Assembly (NCBI GenBank): GCA_021292105.1 | Contig: CM037871.1 | Coordinates: 23,060,057-23,124,056 of the forward strand | Reading direction: 5' to 3' | Origin: Anadara kagoshimensis | Lineage: Eukaryota; Mollusca; Bivalvia; Arcoida; Arcidae | Length of the DNA stretch: 64,000 bases | Shown: positions 47,801 to 60,400 of the stretch, in pieces | Layout: the number at the start of each line of letters is the position of its first letter | Numbering within the stretch: the stretch's first letter is position 1 | Notes under the pieces: model-generated | Databases searched by the model: none | Seen by the model: the letters and a program-made list of their open reading frames with translations, nothing else | What the model was told of the DNA's origin: nothing | Translations under genes and position numbers: made by a program

Positions 47801-50800
47801 TAAATAAAATTTGTCAACCCTAGTAACATTTTTTCGCATTGGAACACCATTAATTTAAGCCGCGATTTTGTTTTTGGAATTATGAGTTAATAAACTAAAA
47901 ATTGAGCTTGGTATCCGCCATTTTTGAAGCACCCTCGAATTATGTTAGAAAAGCATGTTACCAACTTTAATACTAAAAAATTCCTTGACCTTTGGACCCA
48001 TGACCTTTTTCTATACATCAAAATGATCGTTGTATCAATACCTACAACATTCTAATATACATGCCTATACAAAAAGTTAATAGTTTTCACGATAATGAAC
48101 CATTTCAGTATTCTTCCGCATCTGTGACCTTGACCTTTGAACCCAAGACCTTACTCTATATATCAAAATTATCGTTACATCAAAACCAACAACATTCCAA
48201 TATACATGCCTATACAAAAAATTTACAGTTTTCAAGATAATTAACCATTTTGGCATTGTTTTTCTACTGTGACCTTGACCTTTGGACCCATGACCTTTTT
48301 CTATACATCGAAATGATCATTGTATCAATACCTACAACATTCTAATATACATGTCTATATAAAAAGTTTATAGTTTTCAAGATAAAGAAACATTTTGGTA
48401 TTGTTTTTGCTACTGTGACCATGACCTTTGAACCAATGACCTTTATCTATATAACAAAATGATCGTTACCTCAATACCAACAATATTTTAATTTACATGC
48501 CTATATAAAAAGTTTATAGTTTTCCAGATAATAAATAATATTAGAAAGGTAAAAAATTAGGTTATGACCTTCATAATTGACCTTGACACCATTTTGAAGG
48601 TAATTACAAGAATATGTCAAAACTGAAAACCCCATGTCATTATCTGGTCAAATAGTCAAGTTTTAACAATTTGAAGCTATTTTACGATTTTTTCAAAATT
48701 AAACGCAAAAACGCGTAACCTATTTTTCAACCGAATTTCACAAAATGAACAAACTAAAGGCTTAAGACCCTAGAGAAGCCAAATATCACATCAGATTTTT
48801 TCTCCCATCATCAGTTTCAGAGAAGAAGATTTTTCAAGATTTTTGCACCCCTAGGTCACTGTGACCTAGTTTTGGTAGCCATGGCAACGCCATGAACAAA
48901 TCTAAATTGCCCGCCAAGACATGCTTCTGAATAAGTCTCGTTGAAATCTGCCAAGTACTTTCAGAGGAGAAGTCGAAAATGTGTGTTAACGACGCACGCA
49001 CGCACGCACGCACGCACATACACACGCCGCACCATACCATAAGCTCACATGACCTTTGGTCAGGTGAGCTAAAAACACTGGTTTCAGAAGGTACCATCTA
49101 AGGACTACTATGACCAAGTTTGGTTCCAATTGGCTCAGTAGTTTCAGAGAAAAATATCTTTGAACATATTTCCCATAAGGTCCAATGTTAAAATATGTTC
49201 TCCGCTGGTGGCCATCTTGGATTTGGTGGGCCCTCAAAACCACAATGTTGTAGGGGGCCATCCAAAAACTATTGTGGCAGAGTTTGGTTCCCATTGGCTA
49301 AAGGGTTTTAGAGAAAAAGATCTTTGATATTGTTCCCATAGGGTCCAATGTTAACCTATGTTCCCCGCTGGCCGCCATCTTGGATTAGTGGAGACTTAAA
49401 AAACACCGGTTTCAGAAGGCACCATCTAAGGACTACTGTGACCAAGTTTGGTTCCAATTGGCTCAGTAGTTTCAGAGAAAAATATCTTTAAACATATTTT
49501 CCCATAAGGTCCAATGTTAAAATATGTTCTCCGCTGGCGGCCATCTTGGATTTGGTGTGGCCCTAAAAAACCCCAATGTTGTAGGGGACCATCCAAAAAC
49601 TATTGTGGCAGAGTTTGGTTCCCATTGGCTAAAGGGTTTAAGAGAAAAAGATCTTTGATATTGTTCCCATAGGGTCCAATGTTAACCTATGTTCCCCGCT
49701 GGCCGCCATCTTGGATTAGTGGAGACTTAAAAAAACATAAAAAATATTATTCATAAATATTCATTGACCATGAATTTCAGGAAACCATGGGATGGTCAAC
49801 AAACCTCAAACTACATACAATGGCAGACAATAATTAAATTTCCCTCTTTTTCTTAGTCAAAGATATCCAGGATCTTGTGAGATTAATTTTTTCAGAAATT
49901 TGGGAAATCATTCTAAAAGCCCATAGTAATGTTTACATCCAAAATGTGGTCTTGCTATAAAGGAAGTGCATTGTGCCACTCAAGTCCTTATGCAGGAAAT
50001 AAAGTGCAATAGTCAACCGATTCAGGTTAAATTTTGCAAACCTAACAACCTTTCACCTTGGAAATATTGCAAAGCACTACCTATTAATTTAAATGGGCAG
50101 GGTCTAAGCAAAGGCCTCTAGGTTTTTATATGCACTACTTTTGATCACACCACATTAGGAGTTATCAGGACTGAGGTCTGCTAACCTTAACCCATTTAAC
50201 CCCTTAACCCCCGCTATTTTTTGTGGCTTTTTACAAAACCAGTACCTGATTTTCAACACAATTTTTCGGGCATTTAGACTAAAAGTTGTAAATACCAACC
50301 CATATATATTTAGTATCCCTATATACTATACTTCACTTATAGGTGCATAAAATCTAAATATCAGTTACCATGGCAATGTAACCATCGATTTTACCAAGAA
50401 AATGAGTAATAGTTTGCACATTTTTGCATTTGTTTCAATAAATCGCTCATATCCTAATTTTGACACATTAGAAAAATATTTATTCGAGTCCATATTAAAT
50501 TTAAATATTACGCAAGGATGCTATTTAAAAATTATATCCAAATTTTCATGTTTTCCCCAAAAATAAAGCAGCAAATTTTGCGTATTTTCAACCAAATACT
50601 GAAAACAAACACTATATATATATGTGCTAAATTTATATTTGAACAACCAAATAGATCGCAGTTTCGACTCCATTTTTTAAAATTATCGATGGAGATACAT
50701 GTAATAGAAGGTAAAACCATAAATATATTTTAACCTTATTATACTAAATAAGAATAAAAAATATTTTTGACAAATATATATCGGTTACCATGGCAACAGA

Positions 50801-51349
50801 AACCGGATACCCTTAAAAACCGCAAAAAGCGGGAATTTCTGTTAAAAACTTAAAACATTTCGCCTATTTATATATACCAGCAAATGAAAAATATGAATTT
50901 TGATAAATAAAATCAGTTTCAATCATCTAATAACAATTTATACGACGTGTAGTCTTCAAATTGTTAAAATATGACAAATTTCACTTAAAATAGCATGCTT
51001 ATTTCTTAACGAAAACATCCATATTCTGTTAGTTTCAATGTTGATCTAGAATGTACATGTAGGGTTCTGACTTTCCACAATTTAAAACGGAATGGTCAGC
51101 AATATATATTGTAAACACTTATATGATGATTTTCACTTTATTTAAATTTTGTCATAAATTTAATCAAATATCCGTTACGATGGCAACGGAAACTTCGAAA
51201 ATCCGAGAAGTAGTATAAATTTGCTATCCTCACATTTTTTAGATGGTAGAATATAGGTTCTGTCGAATTTGATTAGTATTAATGATATTTATAATAAGAT
51301 GGAACTGGTTTTTAAAATTGTCTCATTTTCGCTAGAATTGGAACTTAAA

Positions 51350-51404
<55 letters not shown>

Positions 51405-54400
51405 AGGATTTTACCTCCAAGTCAAGTATATTTCATTTATATCGGGATAAAGATGAAGCGGCAGAATTGTTTATCATCGCAGTGCAATCTGCTAGGTTCC
51501 TTACCATGACATGGTCATCGTTTCACCCCCCCCCCCCCCTCCAAAAACATTTAGTTTGAATGTCAAGTTCTTGAGTAAAATAAAGTCACTATTTTATTCC
51601 CATGTCGTGGTCAGACCCAGTCGGTGTTCGGACTCAAACTCCCCATATACAACACTAGTACTCTACCGACTAAGCTACAGTATAGGTGAAAAATTGAGTG
51701 TAAAACGTGTACTTTTGTAATATTCAAACATAAAATGCGCACATAAAAATAACAGAAATATGAAAGTTTTGATGAACACAGAATACATGAAACACTTTGC
51801 TACAGCTGGTTTTGTCCGATTTCTTAATTAGGAAAGAGTTTAGATCGCTATTTGAAAATTCTATTGGAATGTCATTCTACTAGTTATTAAAATTACCGAA
51901 TGCTTGACGAAATAACGGTTATGTAGCAGCCTATTTTCAGACTAATGAGTTGAGTTGAGTAATGGTGTTTAACATCCGAGTCAAGAATTTTTCACTTATA
52001 TCGAGACCTCGCCAGCTATAGACAAAGGTACAGAAATTTTGCCTGTGCGTTGAGCTGAAGGCATTGTACAGCAGGGTTCTTTAGCGTGTCAAGCCCACCG
52101 TGACACGGAACCTCGTTTATTTTAAGTTCCAATCCAAAAAACCGTAATGGCGAGTGCTTGGCCAAAAAAAAAACAGTCACTACCATCTTTCAAGTCTTGG
52201 GTCAGACCCCACGAACCCACGACCTCTCACTTACGGAGCAAGCACTCTACCAACTGAGCTACCACAGTGGTTAAATTTTAGACTAGGTCGGGTAATAGAG
52301 CATAAGTGAACACTATATACCATTTGTATTTGACGACAAATTGAAGGTGCATTAGGAGCACAAGTGACATAATGATCTTTCAAAAGAGAATCATCTATCG
52401 CGCCTGACTTATACAGCACATTGCAGTCATCACCCAAGGTTTGAATTGCAACTGAGACAGATCCTAGTTTGCCAGGTCGCTGGCCATAAATCGGCTGTTT
52501 GTGACAACAATTTTTTCTCCAGTAGCCCTGATAATGTAAGAATCAAGACTGAAATATATGTCGAAAAATACCCGTTACAGTTTCAAAGGGAACTTTGGAA
52601 ATATTTGAAAAGTAGTTGATTTCATCGGGACTGGAGATCACTGGAAAAAACACAGGACAGATCCAATACTGACAATGATTGTCAATAATTAATTGATAGT
52701 TAATAAGAGCGGACAGCCGATACCATCAAGCCATAGTACAAGACACTACCATCTAGCCTTACATATTCTATCAAGCTATAAAACTTAATGACTCCGGGGA
52801 ATGTTCATTCTTCTAACGTACCATCACCCATCAGGGAATAGAACTATAGAACTCTTTATCAACAAACAACCGTGGTCTTTAAAATTCAGGCATTTCAGGT
52901 GTTAATCCTTGTGTTCCTCAGTACACGACAGTAGACAGTATTCAGTCAGCTGAACAATATTTCATGTATATTGTCATCAATATAAGACAGAAACAACACT
53001 GAGAAACTTATTTGCATTGCATACATTCAAAATATATGTGATCTTTGTAACAGATTGTCAATACACACTTCTATACTACTGGTTGGAAATCATTGTTTTA
53101 CTCATTTGTGTCATATTGTCTCACTTATATCGATGCATCACCTGCTATATATCTCTACTTCCAAAGCATTTATGGATTTTTTTTCCTTAGTCTGGAATAA
53201 GACTTTATTTTTTGTGTCCCAATCTTAAGGATAGAGCTATTTCGAAAATTCTAGCTCTGCACTTTTACTTACCGTAGCAGCATGAGAGAGAAAGAGAGGG
53301 AGAGAGAGAGATATTATATCAAGGTGGTTATTTCTTTCTGGTATGGTGGAGAAAACCGAAGCCCTGGAAACCACTTTGTGAACTGACGAACTTTCTCATG
53401 CAGTTGTGTGTGAGTGCAGTTCTATTCAAGGTACCGGGACTTTCACATGAAGTGGAAGGAACAATTTAATAAACTTCAATCTTCCAAGAAGGATTTTAAA
53501 AAATATATATTACAATACTGGATATGTTGTGGAATTTTAAAAGCATATTTTTTTTACTATATTGACAGCAAAAAGCGTACCATCACCATCATGAATAAGT
53601 GTAATACAATGCAATCTTTGCAAAAAAATCAAAACAAATCTGATGCATACGGTCTTTGTAACTGAATTTCTTTAGAAATCATTTTTTTGTAATTTTTTAT
53701 ATTTTGAATAATTCAATATTATCTTTATTATTTTTATTTCTCCGTCAGCATTAGCAGGAGTAATTGATCAGTAACTTATTTTGTTTTGAACTGAATCGTT
53801 CGTAGAATTGTACCTCACAGATATTGTTTTTTGAACTGTAAATATTGCACTTTACGTATATTTCTCGACTTCTGTTTATAAAAAAGTGTGCCGAGACCAG
53901 CAATCATTTCGCAGTCTATATTTATCTAGAATTACATTATACTTACACTCATGATGAATACAAAAATATATAAATATAAATTTTAAATATAGCTGATACA
54001 AATATAAAATAAAACCCGATGCAAGTCCGCGCCGTGCCCCTATATTTTTAGATACACTGTACGGACGTAGTAGAAGACGTAGAAGTTCTTAGACGCGACA
54101 AAGTTTGTGCGCAGGACGTGTAGAGTACATAAATCTATGCCCAGAGTTCAATGATAAAAGTTTTTAAGAAATAGATATGTAGCATATTTTAACACAAATC
54201 TTCCAAACTCACTCAATATTTCTGTATATGCTTACAGATGCACAATGAACCACAAAAACTAGCAATGACCCATGACGTTTACTTCTTTAGACCTGCCTGT
54301 CGATGCAAAACGTGATGAATAATGAACTGACAAGATCTTTTTTAGTCAACCATGTATAATGAACATAAATTCTTAGATGCATCAACTTCAATATCCAATA

Positions 54401-57400
54401 TTTGATTGTGAAAATAAAAAAGTTTTCGAAATTGAAAAATTGATTTTGAAAAGCCGGACCCCGTAAACATCGATACAAAAAAATCGATCGAGTTGCACCT
54501 TGTAGATGTTGACATGTAAAAATTGGTTGAAAATTTTACATCGAATGCACCTGTTGAAGATTTCGAATCGTTAAATTGATATCATGTTTAGAATATAAGT
54601 ATTTTATATGTGTAAAAACCGGAGGAAAAAGCTTTCTAACGGCATGGATTTTGTGAATTATATAGTGACTGTTGTAGAATTTTAAATGCTTCAAACTCGA
54701 CAGTGTGTAAAAATAAAAAAGAATACACATTTTCCCGGATGAAAGTAAAAACGTCAACGTGAAACGTTATGAACACAAAAAGTTGTAATTGTTCAGTGTG
54801 ATAAATTTTATACTATTTATGTCTTTATAACTGATTTCTTTACATAAAACAAACAACCTTTTCCTGCTTTTTATAAAACTCTGATTTTTAACGAAATTAA
54901 TAAACTATTTCAAAAGTTTGAACGAGTTACTTTTTCTCTAGAAAAAAACGGAGGAAAAACAACTCAAAATTTTAATCACGTAAAAAATGAAACCGTTCCA
55001 CAAATTTCAAATAAAAAATTCGAACTGAAATATTCTTTCTATCAAAAAATCTGAAGAATATTATTTGTAGATAATGTTCTGTAGTTTCCTATGATACCAA
55101 GTTTATTTTGATCCGTCAGTATTTACGTTTTTTACATCAAAATATGTACAACACACTGCCTGAAAATCCTGTTGGCGCTCTATGGCGCTTACGGGGGTTA
55201 AGGGGTTAAGGTAATCACAAGAATATGTAAAAACTGAAAACCCCATATGTTCAAATAATCAAGTTATAACAATTTCAAACAATTTTTGAATTTTTCCAAA
55301 AGTAAGGTCGATCCATACCTTACAAATCGCTTGAAAACATATATTGAATTTTTGATATGTTGTACATGGGCATAAGCCACTCAACATGCCAAAATTTCAG
55401 GGTAGGTTTTCGGGTTACTTAAGAAGTTCTGAAGCGCCACCTGGTGGCCATTTTCACGACATAAATGATCAAAGTTAATAATAACCACTGTTATCAACAA
55501 ATAAGCTTTAATAATTTTTTGTCATGTTTAGAAACCAAAAGTCTGTCTTGGGTTTAAATTTACCATTATGTCATGAAGATTATTTGGACCAATGGGATTT
55601 TACTCCGGTCATGCAGTAATTTTCTGCAGCACCACCTATCAAGAGAGAACATTAAAAATTCCGGAAAACTAAAAGTAACACCCTTTCCTTAATTTGTAGA
55701 TTATAAAAAAACTAAGTGGAATACAACCCCTGATTTTCACATGAATATATGTTTGATTTTTGGAAACAAAAAATAGGGGTCGTCAAGCTACTTTTTTCAT
55801 AAAACTGCATCAAAATACTTAAGCAAGGAAAAAAAGCCTTATTCCTTTCATAACAAGTTACCATTAATGTCCTAGTATACTATTATAAAATCAATGTTTT
55901 TCGTTTGGTGTTAATAAACAAAGACAACGATTGTTAGCTATTTGGCTTTGCAAAACACAACCAAGTTTAAATAACATATGGTCTGTACCCATAGCAACCA
56001 TTACCCAATACAGATGAATTGAAGTGGAAAGGAGATTCGTATACATTGATGAAGTGTTCCGAGTTCTAGACCGCCGAAATGAAACGCAAATACAAGAGCA
56101 TAGCCAAACTGTTTAAATTTGACACAGAGAAAAATTAATTATACAGTATGTTTATTGAAGAATGATTAGTTTGCGTCATACAATCTGTCTTTAAATTCAC
56201 CAGAAAAAGCCACATGAAGCAGCATTTAAAACAAACTACTTCAAATTTTAAACTATGAAGTTAAGCCTTACAATTATTTAGAGTTTTACCCTCAACAGTA
56301 TAGATCTACCTAATTTTTGTTTTCAGGGGGAAACTGATCAAATCAATCCTATTAACCAATTGAAAATTCAAGATGGCGACCATTTTTCAAGATGGTCGCC
56401 ATAAAATTTGTCCGAACTGATGTTTTGCTTGGAAATATTTGTAGATGTCCAATTTGCATGATCTAAGAGTGGATGATCTAACTGGGCTACTGATGCAATC
56501 TACCAGATTGGCCAATGAAAAGTCCAAGATGGCGACCATTTTTCAAGATGGACGCCAAAATAATCACCTTAAGTTGATGCTTGCTTAAAAATATTTGAAG
56601 TTGTCCTATTTGCATGTAGATTTTTATGTTTTCAAACCAGTGTAACTATATTAATCTGTTTAAAAACATGATTAAAGAACTAGGAAACATAATTTTTCAA
56701 TCCATTTATATGTATATTTAGTAAATTTAGTACGTTTGCATGACTTTGTTGGGTGAAGTGTTGGCGACTTTACCTAGTTTCAGCAGTCACCAATATGAAC
56801 ATCCATTGGATTGACTTCTGACACTGGTCCTCATCACAGACCCAACTCTCATCTATTGCTAAAAAAAGTTGCTAGTGTGCAGAATCGGCCACAACTATTG
56901 GGTTGTGGGCTTAACTAGAAGAGGGTAGAATAGGGCATCTATGTGAGATTGAATACATATACCAACAAAAGTTTCAAGTGCAATTTGATGACCGTCTTGC
57001 AGGACTGGTTGTCAGGCAATATCGAGCCTTGTGATATTGCTGCTGTAAAACTCAGCATAAGGCTCAGTGCCAGCCACTTTTGCACAATATGTAGAACGTT
57101 AATTGGTCTATCTCCAGTCTTTACAACATAAAGCATATATCGACTGCGACTTCAGCTCAAACGTATTTAGATATAAGTGTGTCCTTTCCCAACATCCAAA
57201 CAAGATAAAACTTGCAATGAACTCAGGTCACTCAAACTACAGTCAAGAAATGAACGTTAAAATGTTCCATAGCTTCCAGTAGCATATACGATTACCTATA
57301 TTCTACATGCCTACATCACAAAAAACCCAATCTTCTTCCAGTAGAAAACCGAAATTACATTTGACATTATTATTGTCTAGGTTGCAAGTTTTCAGAATTG

Positions 57401-60400
57401 AGTATTGGGCTGATGCAGTCAGCATCACATGGTCAGTCAATCATTCAACACACAAATGACCTGACCATTTGAAGTAATGACATCGACAATAATACTTATG
57501 AGGCAAGACCAGGCACACCCTGTTGCACAGATCAAGCATGTCAAGGCTAAGTTCTGTAAAACAGTGTTCTCTTACCCACAGCAGGCACTTATCATTGCTG
57601 CTGATCAACTGTTGCATATTAAGATGTTTGTTTTCATGTTCGGCGGAATTCATTTGTGCATGAATGTGAGAAGGAGGATTCTACTTGTAATGGGAGCATT
57701 TTCAGAGCTAGTGTCTTGCTTCTGTCCAAATAAGAATATCCACTATGCCCGATGGATACTTGTTCATCTCCGTGATATGTCACTCCAGAAAAAACATTTA
57801 TATGTGATTTGAAATTAGTCGCCAACTGGCTGGATACTAGGCTATGTCTGGTGCTGGAACAGCGGCACAGAAACTTTTGTTTGATAAATAGAAACAAGAG
57901 GCCCATGGGCCTTAACGCTCACCTGTGACCTTTGAACCCATGAGTTTCATTCAAATATCAAAATGATAATTAGGCCAATATTCTAATATACATGCCTATA
58001 CAAAAAGTTTATAGTTTTTGAGATAAATAATCATCTCAGTACTTGTTTGTATCTGTGATCTTGACATTTGAACCCATGCCCTTCATTCAGATATCAAAAT
58101 GACCACTGTGCCAGTACTAACAATATTCTAATATACATGCCTATACAAAAAGTTAATAGTTTTCAAGGTAATTAACCATTTAGGTATTCATTCGCATCTG
58201 TGACCTTGACCTTTGAACCCATGACCTTCATTCATATATCAAAATGGTTGTTAGGCTAATACCTACAATATTCTAATATACATGCATATATAAAAAGTTA
58301 ACAGTTTTCAAGATAATTAACCATTCAGGTATTCATTCACATCTGTGACCTTGACCTTTGAACCCATGACCTTCATTCATATATCAAAATGATCGTTAGG
58401 ATAATACCTAAAATATTCTAATATACATGCCTATACAAAAAGTCTATAGTTTTTGAGATAAACAATCATTTCAGTACTTGTTTACATCTGTGACCTTGAC
58501 CTTTGAACTCATGACCTTTATTTATATATCAAAATGACCATTGGGCCATTACCTACAATATTTTCATATAAATGCCTATACAAAAAGTTCATAGTTTTGC
58601 AGATAATTAACTATTTTGGTAAACTTGTACATCTGTGACCTTGACCTTTGAACCCATGACCTTAATAGATATACCAAATTGATCGTCATGTCAATACCTA
58701 CAATTAACCAAAAATCCTACTTCATTATCACCAGAAATGTTAAAAAATGGCATTTTTTATCAAAGGTCAAAAACTGGGACATGACCTTGACCTTTGACCT
58801 TGACATCAATCGGAAGAAAATTGCAAGACAAGATCAACAGTGAAAACTCCATACAATTATCTTCAGCCATTATGAAGTTATAACAATAAATGTCTCATTT
58901 TAAAAATTACATAATTTTACGCAAAAACGTGTAACCTATTTTTCGTGAAAAACAATTTTAATGTATCTAGGTATCCTGAATCCAAAAATCTAATCAAAAT
59001 TTGCCTGCACCTTTTGGTTACAGAGAAGAAGATTTTTTTTGTCTTTTGGCTATTTATAGTAACGGCAGCCATATTGTTGGGCGTGGTCAAACCCCGAACA
59101 CAATTTTGAAAGCCTGTTACCCAGGCATAATAATCACTAAGTTCCATCAAATTTGGCTCAGTAGTTTTGGAGGAGAAGATTAAAATGTAAAGTTTACGCA
59201 TGACGCACGACACACGACGGACAACAGACGACGGACGGTGATAGATAGCAATAGCTCAGGTGAGCTAAAAAACCAGTGCAGTAATGCAGGAAATAGGTAA
59301 TCAGTTCAAAGATAAATCAGCAGACATGATCATATTTAACACAAAGAGCATTGCAAAACCAACGTATACTGAAATGGTAGCTGCATATCACAGGTGAGAC
59401 AAAGAACAATTTCTATCATATAAGGGCTAGAAGATTGAGCTCAAAGTATTTTGGATCATCAAATCAAGAAAACCAATGATTCATTCTTCAAACAAGAGCA
59501 GGCCAAGAGAATTTCTGAGAAGAAACATCTTAAGGTCGACTATCAGTTATCCTTGTAATTGTTCATCTTATGGCATAGCAAAAAGGATTAGTTGCTTCAC
59601 AATAACCATTATTTATGTGACAATATTCATCTTGCACTTCACAATATCCATCATGTAGTTGACAATATTATTAAAACTTTCACCTCATCTCAAGCAGCAA
59701 ACAACATTGATTTGTGGTTTTGACATGCAGAGAATTGAAAAGTTTTTTGTTCTCATATCAGAACAGATCAGCAAAGCAAGTGAGGAAGCACCACTACACC
59801 GTTTTTACAGTTTCTGGTTTTACCCGTTGTACAACTGAATTTCATAAGCAGGCAGCCGTAACAGAACATTCAAAAGATGCAACATACCAGTCTGAGATAA
59901 TCTGAGTTCAGGCAATCGACTGTAATGCAATCAGTATTAGTACAGCTGAATGGGAGTGGACACAGAAAAAAGAGTTATGGCACTGGACAGCACTACCACC
60001 GGTTGTAGTACTCTGCAGCTGCATATGCGAACAGTGGCCGATCAGGAACAAGCAGCATTATATGCGTTACCTTGAAAATGTACAAGCAGGGGTGAGGAGA
60101 GGAAAAACAGACAACTCAGTGACAAATATGTCTCAAAGTGCTTTATAAACATGAACATATAGTTCAGCAGGTGTGAAAACATTGGAAACCACACTTACAT
60201 CATGAAAATTGGAGAACTTAAATTATTTCTAAGCAAAAAATTTTGGGCGACTTTGTTGGCGGCCATGTTGAAAAATTTGCTGCTATCTTGGATTTTTAAA
60301 TGGCCAATTGGGTAAACTCGATTAGTAACCCTCTAAAAACATAGAAATCCACATTAGGTCATAAAAACTTAGACAACTACAAAAACTTCTAAGCAAATCA

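Larger units (their letters stand above)
45041..47980 (+). mobile_element. DNA transposon 3 (TIR relative of transposon 1)
   Basis: The left end (45050-45137) has GTGTGCTGAGTCCGCAAATG, GCGGATACCAAGCTG and AGTAGGTCAAAATTTAAATA. The right end is a set of about five tandem units in inverted orientation whose last unit ends GCTTGGTATCCGCCATTTTT. The left TIR also resembles the TIR of transposon 1 (CGGATGCCAAGCTTGAAATT, CTAGGTCAAAGGTCAAATGA). The exact ends and target duplication are not fixed. The interior contains a 91-codon frame (46159-46434) and a nested 145-bp-family fragment. Confidence 0.55.
50200..55205. mobile_element. piggyBac-like element, TTAA target duplication, 5006 bp
   Basis: CCCCTTAACCCCCG at 50200-50213 is inverted as CGGGGGTTAAGGGG at 55192-55205, and TTAA flanks both ends (50196-50199 and 55206-55209). 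TTAA duplication with ends beginning CCC is the mark of piggyBac-type elements. The left subterminal part repeats the motif GTTACCATGGCAACAGAAAC at about 50364, 50784 and 51174. No transposase frame is recognisable, so it is non-autonomous. It contains two SINE copies. Confidence 0.8.

Noticed and set aside
53110..53420. Third SINE copy
   Set aside because: Only CACTTATATCGATG and GGAGAAAACCGAAGCCC are SINE-like; no tRNA head or tail is found.
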